Below are positions 56,212-63,369 of a DNA stretch of 64,000 nt, piece by piece (positions within the stretch are counted from its first letter, which is position 1; every line of letters starts with the position of its first letter). Below the pieces are notes generated by a model, which was given only the letters and a program-made list of their open reading frames with translations, had not been told where the DNA came from and did no database searches. The translations under genes and the position numbers were made by a program. Source of the stretch: Haloplanus sp. HW8-1 (GTDB lineage: Archaea > Halobacteriota > Halobacteria > Halobacteriales > Haloferacaceae); NCBI RefSeq assembly GCF_023703795.1, contig NZ_CP098518.1, positions 992,001 through 1,056,000 of the forward strand, in the 5' to 3' direction.

Positions 56212-57420
56212 ATGATGACAGAACGGAATATCCACATCGAGGAAGCATCGCACAAGCCAGTCGAATCTCAATACACGGAGATCGTTGAGCGAAAAGGAAT
56301 CGGTCACCCAGATTCGATCTCTGATGGAGTTGCCGAACACGTTGCGCGACGGCTCTCACAAGAGTACCTCGACCGGTTCGGACGCGTGCTCCATTTCAAC
56401 ACCGACGAAACGCAGCTCGCCGCGGGAGAATCCGCTCCGGAGTATGGCGGTGGTGAGATGCAATCGCCGATCCATCTCCTAATCGTGGGACGGGCGACGA
56501 AGCGGTTCGAAGGCGAACGAATCCCGACTGAGTCGATCGCCCTCGACGCTGCGCGAGAATATCTCGCCGAACACATCCCGCGACTCGACTTCGGCACCGA
56601 CATCATCGTCGATACGAAACTCGGTGAGGGAAGTGGCGACCTGACAGGGTTCTTCAGAGAAGATGGCCCCGACGTGCCAGTGGCTATGGACACCAGCTTC
56701 GGGGTTGGTCACGCACCGTTGACGGAGACGGAACAACTCGTATTGAATACCGAGCGCCGCTTGAACGAAGACTACGCAGCCGAGAATCCCGAGATCGGCC
56801 CCGATATCAAGATCATGGGGAACCGCGAGGGCGATCGGATCGTTCTGACTGTTGCGGCGGCAATCATCGACGAGTACGTAGAAAGTTTTGAGGCGTACAA
56901 GGAGGCCGTAGCCGGCGTCCGAGAGTACGTCGAGGGAATCGCCACGGAGTATACAGACCGGGAGGTTGCTGTCACAGTCAACGCCGCAGACGAATACGAT
57001 TCTGAATCGGTGTACCTCACCGTCACGGGAACCTCGGCAGAGCACGGTGATGACGGGTCGGTCGGACGAGGAAACCGCGTCAACGGCCTGATCACCCCCA
57101 ATCGCTCGATGTCGATCGAGGCGTCGAGCGGCAAGAACCCGGTGAACCACGTCGGGAAGATCTACAACCTGTTATCAACCGAGATCGCACAGGCCGTCGT
57201 TGCGGAGGTCGACGGGATCGAGGATCTCCGAATCCGGCTGTTAAGCCAGATCAACACGCCGATCGACGACCCACAGGTTGCCGACGCTCACGTCGTTCTT
57301 GAGGACGGTCTCACCGTCGACGAGGTCGAAGCGGACGTCACGTCGATCATCGACGGCCAGCTGGCAAACGTGACGGATGTGACGGAACGCGTCATCAACG
57401 GCGACCTCACGACGTTCTAA
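56212..57420 (+). CDS. mat: Archaeal-type methionine adenosyltransferase (SAM synthetase)
   Basis: A 402-residue enzyme making S-adenosylmethionine from methionine and ATP. The archaeal family stretches are VERKGIGHPDSISDGVAEHV, HFNTDETQLAAGES, MDTSFGVGHAPLTETEQLVL, DIKIMGNREGDRIVLTVAAA and RGNRVNGLITPNRSMSIEAS with GKNPVNHVGKIYN. A second ATG three bases on is also possible. Codon use and GC are lower than in core genes, and an essential chromosomal copy must be expected elsewhere, so this is probably an accessory paralogue. It is followed after 25 bases by the DUF62-type gene. Confidence 0.92.
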   Translation: MMTERNIHIEEASHKPVESQYTEIVERKGIGHPDSISDGVAEHVARRLSQEYLDRFGRVLHFNTDETQLAAGESAPEYGGGEMQSPIHLLIVGRATKRFEGERIPTESIALDAAREYLAEHIPRLDFGTDIIVDTKLGEGSGDLTGFFREDGPDVPVAMDTSFGVGHAPLTETEQLVLNTERRLNEDYAAENPEIGPDIKIMGNREGDRIVLTVAAAIIDEYVESFEAYKEAVAGVREYVEGIATEYTDREVAVTVNAADEYDSESVYLTVTGTSAEHGDDGSVGRGNRVNGLITPNRSMSIEASSGKNPVNHVGKIYNLLSTEIAQAVVAEVDGIEDLRIRLLSQINTPIDDPQVADAHVVLEDGLTVDEVEADVTSIIDGQLANVTDVTERVINGDLTTF

Positions 57421-57445
57421 CGGAGACACCACTGGTACCACTCAC

Positions 57446-58219
57446 ATGAGCACCTTCATCCACTTGATCGCCGACTACGGCATCGGCGATCCGGCATTCT
57501 CTGAAGTCATCCATCGACTGAAATACGAGGATTCCTCGCTGGAAATCCACCCAACGACGGTTCCACCGCTCTCGACTGTCGCGACCGGGTTCTGGATCGA
57601 ACAGTTGGGACTTCATAATCCGCCCTTCGATGACCTCCTCATCTACTCGAATACGGCGCCCAGAACTGACGATCCGGGACCGCGTGATGCGAATGAAGGG
57701 GGAGACCTCTGTTATGCCCACCTCGAATCGGGTCTGGAGGTCGTCGCTGTCGACGCCGGCTACAACTTCTCGTTCGTCAAAGAGGAGATAGCGACCCTGC
57801 GGCGAATCGACGTCGCGATCAGTGGCTCACAATTCCGTTCCAGGGACTATTTCCCGGAGAAGGTGGCCGAGATCGCCAACGGTGATCTGTCGTCGGTTGC
57901 CGAAGAGAAACGGCTCGACGAAATCCCGGAGTCACCACACCAGACCGTCTGTCACGTGGACGGATACGGGAACATCAAGACCTCCATCCGGGCGTCCGAG
58001 TTCGGTCTCGATCAGGATTGTGTCGAGATCGACCTCGGCGGCCAGAGCCACACGGTCTCGGTTGCCAGTGGTGTCTTCGGTGTCGAGCAGGGGAAGCTCG
58101 TCCTCGCTCCCGGGTCGACCGGTGGCGACGATAGTTACCTGGAGATCTCTCAGCGGGGAGGCTCCGCTGCGAACCGCTTCGGGGATCCGTCTCCGGGAGA
58201 TCAAATCGAGTTCTCGTGA
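57446..58219 (+). CDS. DUF62-family (SAM hydrolase/halogenase-like) protein, divergent
   Basis: A 257-residue protein beginning MSTFIHLIADYGIGDPAFSE. The N-terminal DYGxGD, the middle VVAVDAGYNFSFVKEEIATL, the FRSRDYFPEKVAEIANGDLS segment, CHVDGYGNIKTSI, and the C-terminal YLEISQRGGSAANRFGDPSP match the two-domain fold of SAM hydroxide adenosyltransferases (SAM to adenosine plus methionine). The catalytic His normally found as FHGRD appears as FRSRD, and the usual DPGVG loop is DAGYN, so activity may differ. It is coupled to SAM synthetase. Confidence 0.8.
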   Translation: MSTFIHLIADYGIGDPAFSEVIHRLKYEDSSLEIHPTTVPPLSTVATGFWIEQLGLHNPPFDDLLIYSNTAPRTDDPGPRDANEGGDLCYAHLESGLEVVAVDAGYNFSFVKEEIATLRRIDVAISGSQFRSRDYFPEKVAEIANGDLSSVAEEKRLDEIPESPHQTVCHVDGYGNIKTSIRASEFGLDQDCVEIDLGGQSHTVSVASGVFGVEQGKLVLAPGSTGGDDSYLEISQRGGSAANRFGDPSPGDQIEFS

Positions 58220-58305
58220 TGTGTTCGAGTGACTCTGGGTCGTGATTGTTGAAGCGAGTCGCCAGGGGTGAATTGATGATTGGATGGACGTGGACCAGAT
58301 TTAAC

Positions 58306-58317
58306 TATATTCGCATA
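58306..58317 (+). promoter_or_regulatory. Candidate ArsR operator before the Cys-rich microprotein
   Basis: TATATTCGCATA, 12 bases before the ATG at 58330 and overlapping the expected promoter. Confidence 0.65.
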
Positions 58318-58329
58318 ATACAATCTATT

Positions 58330-58494
58330 ATGAGGTGCAGACGAACCGCTCCACGGCATCGTGGACACGGCTGTGGCTGCTGTTGTTGTGGTCCCCAGAG
58401 ACGCAAGCCGGAACGTCTCGAAGGGCGAAGGGGGATCGACGAGAAACTGGAACGGATCGAACAACGACTCGAAGCGCCAGAGCGCGACGGGTAG
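58330..58494 (+). CDS. 54-residue Cys-rich microprotein
   Basis: Starting at 58330 it reads MRCRRTAPRHRGHGCGCCCC, then GPQRRKPERLEGRRGIDEKL, ERIEQRLEAPERDG. The His/Cys cluster HGHGCGCCCC-like core (five Cys in six positions) could bind a soft metal or carry persulfide; the C-terminal part is a charged helix. The start sits directly behind the regulon motif and the stop is two bases before the next start, which supports coding. I know no characterised homologue. Confidence 0.62.
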   Translation: MRCRRTAPRHRGHGCGCCCCGPQRRKPERLEGRRGIDEKLERIEQRLEAPERDG

Positions 58495-58496
58495 CA

Positions 58497-58787
58497 ATGT
58501 CCCGAGACCTGCTGGTGCGGGCGATCGACGCGGTCGAGACAGCCCGTGACGCAACCACGAGTAGTGACAAACGAGATCGACTTGAGCAGCTCGGATCACA
58601 GCTACAGGCACAGGCTGACCGCGATGCGACCCCGGCACTCGGAGCCCTCGATAGAATTCAGACGAAGCTCCGAGAGATCGAGGATGACACAGACGAGGAA
58701 ACTGTCACAGACGCCCTAGCAGAAGCGAGGGAACACATCCTCTCGTTTCTCGGAACGCTCGACGACCGCGGTATGAAACAACACTGA
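58497..58787 (+). CDS. DUF7553-like helical protein
   Basis: A 96-residue protein from 58497 (MSRDLLVRAIDAVETARDAT). Three charged helices: DKRDRLEQLGSQLQAQADRD, ALDRIQTKLREIEDDTDEE and VTDALAEAREHILSFLGTL. The pattern matches small haloarchaeal proteins of the DUF7553 type as I recall. No function known. It follows the Cys-rich gene by two bases. Confidence 0.7.
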   Translation: MSRDLLVRAIDAVETARDATTSSDKRDRLEQLGSQLQAQADRDATPALGALDRIQTKLREIEDDTDEETVTDALAEAREHILSFLGTLDDRGMKQH

Positions 58788-58826
58788 GGAGGCACAGGTT
58801 CCTCGACCGGCGATTCCTGATCCAGT

Positions 58827-59150
58827 ATGCAACTCGCACTCGTTCTCGAAACGAACGATCCCGAATGGATTTGGAATGTGTTCCGGCTCGCGAACAAGGC
58901 GCTTGATGCCGGCCATACCGTCGAGACGTTTCTCGTCAATGATGGCGTCGAAGCTCCCGATGCTGAGCACGAAAAGTTCAATCCCCACGGGGCATTGTTG
59001 AAATATACTAAGAACGGAGGCGAGTTGGCTGCTTGTGGAACGTGTATGGATTCGAGAGGGTTGGAGGAAGACGAACTCCGGGCACGATCATCGATGGACG
59101 AATATCTTCGAATCAGTGAGGATGCTGATAAGGTCCTCACCTTCAGTTAG
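58827..59150 (+). CDS. DsrE/DsrF-family sulfur-carrier protein
   Basis: A 107-residue protein MQLALVLETNDPEWIWNVFR. The DsrE fold with FLVNDGVEAPDAEHEKFNPH and the conserved cysteines in GGELAACGTCMDSRGLEEDE are seen. DsrE-type proteins carry persulfide sulfur between enzymes, fitting a partner role for the cysteine desulfurase of the island. It is 39 bases after the DUF7553-like gene, probably in the same transcript. Confidence 0.87.
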   Translation: MQLALVLETNDPEWIWNVFRLANKALDAGHTVETFLVNDGVEAPDAEHEKFNPHGALLKYTKNGGELAACGTCMDSRGLEEDELRARSSMDEYLRISEDADKVLTFS

Positions 59151-59188
59151 ACAACTCGGATAGACGGCTAAACGCCGCCATCGTGCTG

Positions 59189-59274
59189 ACTACATACTCT
59201 GTATCGGTCACGCTCTTACTGACAGCTATCGGGCAGTTTGTTGATTCCGTGCCGAATAGAGAGCACATATTCAG
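59189..59274 (+). repeat. Dispersed ~85 bp repeat, copy B
   Basis: Near-identical to copy A over about 65 bases (CTCTGTATCGGTCACGCTC to GAATAGAGAG). It marks the right edge of the ArsR regulon as copy A marks the left. Confidence 0.75.
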
Positions 59275-59357
59275 CAAGTCTACTGTACTCTGGGGAGATC
59301 GGTACCTATTCGATATTCTGCCAAATGCTTATTCGGTTTCCCCACCTCCTTCAAACA

Positions 59358-59522
59358 ATGAGTCTATTCAAGAAAGCCGGAAAGACGTTCGAGGAAGCGA
59401 AACAGACGTTCGTAGAGGGGGAGGAGGCCGAGTACGTCTGCCGATCCTGTGAGGAGCCAGTAGCTGACAACTATGAGTACTGTTCCCACTGCGGCGAAGA
59501 GACGGTTGAACCAGTAGAGTGA
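59358..59522 (+). CDS. 54-residue zinc-ribbon protein
   Basis: From the ATG at 59358: MSLFKKAGKTFEEAKQTFVE, then GEEAEYVCRSCEEPVADNYE and YCSHCGEETVEPVE. An amphipathic N-terminal helix is followed by a CxxC...CxxC zinc ribbon. Common in haloarchaea, function unknown. A weak TATTCGATATTC (59307-59318) lies 40 bases upstream. Confidence 0.72.
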   Translation: MSLFKKAGKTFEEAKQTFVEGEEAEYVCRSCEEPVADNYEYCSHCGEETVEPVE

Positions 59523-59632
59523 CCTTCTGGCCCGGAATTTCCCGTCGTTGGGTATCGATCGATCTGTTCATCCCCTCTTAACGCCTGTTTCGGTCATCGT
59601 AGTCGGAATATCCAATCGGATTTTGCTGACTA

Positions 59633-59718
59633 GATCCTCTGTATCTCGCAGCATCTACCTGACAACTTCTGTATAGGTGATACCGGCGTCCGCAAAATGA
59701 AGGGCACATATTCAGCGG
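59633..59718 (+). repeat. Dispersed repeat, diverged copy C
   Basis: Begins TTGCTGACTAGATCCTCTGT as in the family consensus and ends GGGCACATATTCAGC like copy B; the middle is diverged. Confidence 0.55.
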
Positions 59719-59788
59719 ATACTGACGATGAGTTGGCAGAGGAACTCAGGCGGAACGGATTCGACGTGTGAACTGATCCACTATTCCG

Positions 59789-60205
59789 TCAGCGTGTGTC
59801 GAACGAGTCGATCACGTCACTCGTCGAGTACCGCTCGACTACGTCCTGTTCGTCGAAGTCGGAATCGTCACTCCAGATGGCCGCACCACTGGCGATCGCA
59901 CAAGCTAGGTAGAGCACGTCGCTGGGGTCGATGTCGCCGATCGCTGCGTTCGCCTCCTCAATAGCCGGATGGAACTCGTCGACGGGAACAATCTCGATGT
60001 ACTGGAACAGGAGGTCGACGAACTGCGCTACTCGGTTCGGGTCCATCCCTGATTTCTCCGCGATCAACTCCTCGTAGTTCTCGATTTCGTCGTGGACGAA
60101 CGCGGGAGTCAGGAGGTCCGGGTCTAGCGTGACGATGAGTTCCCACGTTTTCGAATCGGCGACGAGCGCGGAGATGACGACGTTGGCATCGACGACCAGC
60201 CTCAT
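59789..60205 (-). CDS. vapC: PIN-domain toxin (VapC-like)
   Basis: A 138-residue PIN nuclease. The acidic active-site positions are kept: Asp in MRLVVDANVVISAL, Glu in HDEIENYEEL, Asp in DIDPSDVLYLACAI and Asp in IWSDDSDFDEQ. It would cleave RNA (tRNA or rRNA in known VapCs). The upstream antitoxin frame is broken, see next entry. It sits 350 bases from the right att copy. Confidence 0.85.
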   Translation of the reverse strand: MRLVVDANVVISALVADSKTWELIVTLDPDLLTPAFVHDEIENYEELIAEKSGMDPNRVAQFVDLLFQYIEIVPVDEFHPAIEEANAAIGDIDPSDVLYLACAIASGAAIWSDDSDFDEQDVVERYSTSDVIDSFDTR

Positions 60206-60214
60206 TCGTCGGCT

Positions 60215-60444
60215 CTACGTCGGTTCCTCGTCAACACGCTTCCGCCCGCTCTCGTTGATTTTGTCGGCGATATCCCGAACGTCGCTCTCGGTGGGGTCGC
60301 TTTCGCTGGTAAGTTCGTCCATCACTTCGAGCGCGTCGATCTTTTTTCGATAGCCTGCCGCGTGACCTCGCTCCAGTTGATCTCCGGATGCTTCTCCATT
60401 CGCTCTTTGAGGTTGTCGTCGACATTGACCGTGATCGAAGGCAT
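60215..60444 (-). pseudogene. vapB: VapB-type antitoxin, frameshifted
   Basis: The frame from 60444 reads MPSITVNVDDNLKERMEKHP, EINWSEVTRQAIEK and then goes out of frame, stopping at 60322 after 40 residues. One extra base in the run of six T (plus strand, 60342-60347) would restore a 76-residue antitoxin (EVMDELTSESDPTESDVRDI and so on) ending at 60215, ten bases before vapC. The ribbon-helix-helix DNA-binding part is intact and the toxin-binding part is lost. A sequencing error in the homopolymer is the main alternative. Confidence 0.8.
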
Positions 60445-60554
60445 ACAGGATACTATGAAATCACAGAATACTGTGTCTTTTGATGTGTCCAGAAACCCTC
60501 GATTTCGACTGTTTCAGGCCCAGCAAGGGAAATCGTTCAGCGACCGACCGAGCG

Positions 60555-60568
60555 CCTGCAGCGCCCAT
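60555..60568 (+). repeat. Right att repeat
   Basis: CCTGCAGCGCCCAT, identical to the tRNA-Arg 3' end at 50113-50126, and followed by a diverged copy of the sequence that follows the tRNA. Confidence 0.78.
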
Positions 60569-60746
60569 CGCCGATTTCTCGTTCGTAATCGCACGACAAC
60601 GGCGGGGTGGTCGTCGATATCATCGTCTCTGACTACAATGTCGTTGATTTCGTTCAGCTACCGAACGATTCCAACAGACGGCGGTTTCCTCCCGTGGTTC
60701 GCTGTCTCTACGGCGTGGTGCACGGCCGCTAATCATTAGGTCGTTG

Positions 60747-60837
60747 ACCATCACTCGGTCACGAGCAACTGGATCCCAGCAACTTCGAGAACTGGAGTGG
60801 TTGGTAACGGAACTCCGTACCGTCGCCGAGTGATGGT
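60747..60837. repeat. 91 bp MITE-like inverted-repeat element
   Basis: Perfect 12-bp terminal inverted repeats ACCATCACTCGG (60747-60758) and CCGAGTGATGGT (60826-60837), with partial pairing continuing a few bases inward. No reading frame inside and no clear target duplication. Confidence 0.55.
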
Positions 60838-61149
60838 TCCGACGTAGGGGATCCGAGATACCTGGGTGGTACCTGAAAACGAAGTATCAGAGTCGTGGTT
60901 CGATCGTCGGATCTACTGGCAGTTGTTAGTTACGGGCGTTCCACATCGAGAAGCTACTAGTAGACGCAAGTCGGGGTGCACTGGCAATCAGAGCCGATTC
61001 TCCAAATCAAATCCCTCGATGTCTGATATGATTTTGGAGGGCTGTTGAATACAGAGCGCATGTCGCGCACCGAGGCAACCACTAGCAGAAGCGTAATCAG
61101 TCAATACAGAATCCGGATACAGTAGTCGAGACCAATTCTCTGAGAGTAA

Positions 61150-61158
61150 TTATAAATA
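61150..61158 (+). promoter_or_regulatory. TATA box of the sensor gene
   Basis: TTATAAATA, 41-49 bases before the ATG at 61199, implying a short leader. Confidence 0.5.
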
Positions 61159-61198
61159 GAATACAAAAGGTTATTAGTTTTGATTACAATGACAACAC

Positions 61199-63262
61199 AT
61201 GGTTAGCTCCGTCCACGTTCTCCATGTGGACGACGACCCCAGTTTTGGAGAGTTGGTGGCGGAGTTCCTCGACCGAGAGGGTGACCAATTCGAGATCAGT
61301 ACTGCGACCAGCGCCAACGAGGGTCTCGAATACCTCACCGATGACAGTCACGCAGTCGATTGTATTGTGAGCGATTTTGATATGCCACACACGAGCGGGA
61401 TCGAATTCCTCGAAGACGTCCGCGACGACCATCCCGAACTCCCGTTCATTTTATTCACCGGCAAAGGCTCCGAAGATGTCGCTAGCGACGCTATCTCGGC
61501 TGGTGCAACCGATTACCTCCAGAAAGGTGGCGGTACCGACCAATACACGGTACTCGCGAATCGGATTCACAATGCCGTCGATCAGTATCGGTCCCGACGC
61601 CGAGCCGCTGAACACGAGCGTATCACTGATGTAATGCGAGATCTCCATCGTGCCCTCGTCTACGCTGACACCGTCGAGAAGATTGAACGTGGCGTCTGCG
61701 AGATACTGAGCGACGCTGACCCGTATCTGACAGCCTGTATCGCGGGTGTCGATCCCAACACGATGCAGATTGAGCCACGAACCTGGGCCGGGAAGGATGC
61801 CGGCTATTTCGAGACGCTAGATATGTGTATCGACGCGAACTCTCCAGGTCGTCACGCCCCCGGTGGCCGGGCCTATCACGAGCGTGAGATTGCCATCTCT
61901 CAGAACATTCCGGACGATCCAGAGTACGAAGAATGGCGCAAACAGGCCATCAAGCGAGGCTTCCGGGCGCTCGCAGTCGTCCCATTAGAGCATAACGATG
62001 GCCTCTACGGTCTCTTGGCGGTGTTTGCCGACCGCCGCTACGCGTTCGATGAGCAGGAACAGGAACTACTCGCAGAATTGGGGGACGATATCGCTCACGC
62101 GATGCATGCACAACAGGTGCAGGCTGATCTACGAAACCGTGACCGAGCGATCAATGAGGCGCCCGTCGGAGTTACTATCACCGACCCCGAACAACCGGAC
62201 AATCCGACAGTTTATGTCAACGATGAGTTTACTAAGGTGACCGGATATACACCGAACGATATCCTCGGTGAGAACCACCACCGGATACTGCAGGGGCCGG
62301 AGACCAACGAAGAACCGGTGGCGGAAATACGAGAGGCCATCGATTCCAAAGAACGCGTGACGGTCGAGCTTCGAAATTATCGGAAGAACGGAGACCTGTT
62401 CTGGAATCGTGTCTCGGTCGCTCCAGTCTACGACAGCGAGGGAGAACTGGCAAATTACATCGGATTTCAAGAAGGAGTCACCGACCGCAAGGAGTCCGAA
62501 CAACAGTTACGTCGAAACGAACTTCGATTTGAGGCGCTGTTCAACGACCCGAATCTGCTGGTCGGTCTACTGGAAACCGATGGAACAGTCGTTGACGTGA
62601 ACGAGACGGCGGTAGAGTACATCGAGGCCGACCGAGACGCCGTGATCGGCGAACCGTTCTGGACGACACCGTGGTGGGGCGACGAGATGCGACCGGTCAT
62701 CAGCGAGAAGGTCGAACAGGCGGCAGCGGGACGATACGTCGAATATGACGCCGATCTGACGAAGCCGAACGGTAACCAATATAGCGTCACTGGCGTGATT
62801 CGCCCCGTAACAGACGAGAGTGGTGACGTGGTTTCGCTTATCGTGTCCGCCCGTGACGTGACGGATCGGGTTAGCCGCGAGCGGATACTCGATTCAATCC
62901 TCGAACACACAACGGTGCCGATGTTTCTGAAAAGTCGGGCTGGAGAGTACATTTTGGTTAATGACGCGTTCCGAAGTCTGTTCAACCTTGACGGCACAGA
63001 TGTGCACGGACAGACAGATGCCGATCTCTTTGATCGGGAGATGGCGTCTGAGGTACAAAAGAACGACAGACGAGTCCTCGAAACGGGTGACCCCCTCGAA
63101 ATCGAAGAGCGAATCATCGTTGACGGGGACGAGCGGGTTTATTTGAGTTCGAAGACACCGGTCTACGATATTGGAACCGCCTCGGATCCGGACAGTCCAG
63201 TTGCTATTTTCGGCGTTGCAAGCGATATTACTGACCGAGGCCGACCTCAATCCGATCAGTAG
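61199..63262 (+). CDS. Receiver-GAF-PAS-PAS-PAS sensor protein without kinase domain
   Basis: 687 residues. Receiver domain 1-120 with VDDDPSFGE, the phospho-acceptor Asp in CIVSDFDMPHTSG and Lys in YLQKGG; GAF about 150-305; PAS1 about 315-430, strongly LOV-like (RILQGPETNEEPVAEIREAI, NYRKNGDLFWNRVSVAPV) but with His where the flavin-adduct Cys should be; PAS2 about 445-560; PAS3 about 570-680 (FLKSRAGEYILVNDAFRSLF). The protein ends in DITDRGRPQSDQ with no HisKA or HATPase, so it is truncated or signals through a partner. Confidence 0.88.
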   Translation: MVSSVHVLHVDDDPSFGELVAEFLDREGDQFEISTATSANEGLEYLTDDSHAVDCIVSDFDMPHTSGIEFLEDVRDDHPELPFILFTGKGSEDVASDAISAGATDYLQKGGGTDQYTVLANRIHNAVDQYRSRRRAAEHERITDVMRDLHRALVYADTVEKIERGVCEILSDADPYLTACIAGVDPNTMQIEPRTWAGKDAGYFETLDMCIDANSPGRHAPGGRAYHEREIAISQNIPDDPEYEEWRKQAIKRGFRALAVVPLEHNDGLYGLLAVFADRRYAFDEQEQELLAELGDDIAHAMHAQQVQADLRNRDRAINEAPVGVTITDPEQPDNPTVYVNDEFTKVTGYTPNDILGENHHRILQGPETNEEPVAEIREAIDSKERVTVELRNYRKNGDLFWNRVSVAPVYDSEGELANYIGFQEGVTDRKESEQQLRRNELRFEALFNDPNLLVGLLETDGTVVDVNETAVEYIEADRDAVIGEPFWTTPWWGDEMRPVISEKVEQAAAGRYVEYDADLTKPNGNQYSVTGVIRPVTDESGDVVSLIVSARDVTDRVSRERILDSILEHTTVPMFLKSRAGEYILVNDAFRSLFNLDGTDVHGQTDADLFDREMASEVQKNDRRVLETGDPLEIEERIIVDGDERVYLSSKTPVYDIGTASDPDSPVAIFGVASDITDRGRPQSDQ

Positions 63263-63369
63263 GGGACGACTGAGTTATCGGCCGGATACCGGAATTGCAA
63301 TTCATTCAGTTCGTAGCCTTAGTGAGTGAACAACTCGGTAGTTACGACGCGAAGCGACGATGGCTGAAG

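Larger units (their letters stand above)
50113..60568. mobile_element. tRNA-Arg-integrated genomic island
   Basis: A 10,456-base segment bounded by exact 14-bp direct repeats (CCTGCAGCGCCCAT), one being the 3' end of tRNA-Arg. GC is visibly lower than in the preceding 50 kb, and intergenic gaps are long and AT-rich. Cargo: an ArsR-controlled sulfur/SAM module, two small halophile proteins at the left end, and a VapBC-like pair at the right end. No integrase, relaxase or replication gene is visible, so the element is probably immobilised. Confidence 0.75.
60445..61198. other. Gene-free stretch spanning the right att site
   Basis: 754 bases without a credible gene. It holds the att copy (60555-60568), the segment homologous to the tRNA-proximal repeat (60646-60750), a 91-base inverted-repeat element (60747-60837), a partial copy of the dispersed repeat end (GTTGAATACAGAGCGCA, 61044-61060) and the promoter of the sensor gene. 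Confidence 0.6.

Noticed and set aside
56112-56288. 58-codon frame in the leader of the SAM synthetase gene (MVIRVESIPYRAIEHRLNLD)
   Set aside because: Runs into the synthetase in another frame, no ribosome site or conservation argument, and only a vague resemblance to transposase N-termini.
53418-58219. Reading the desulfurase/methyltransferase/SAM genes as a phosphorothioate-type defence or anti-restriction system
   Set aside because: No DndB-E, Ssp, Pbe, restriction nuclease or helicase is present; the regulator and DsrE point to sulfur metabolism instead.
59698-59772. 24-codon frame starting MKGTYSADTDDELAEELRRN
   Set aside because: Begins inside repeat copy C; too short and isolated to support.
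60866-61048. 60-codon frame near the right island edge
   Set aside because: No recognisable features and located in repeat-rich non-coding sequence.
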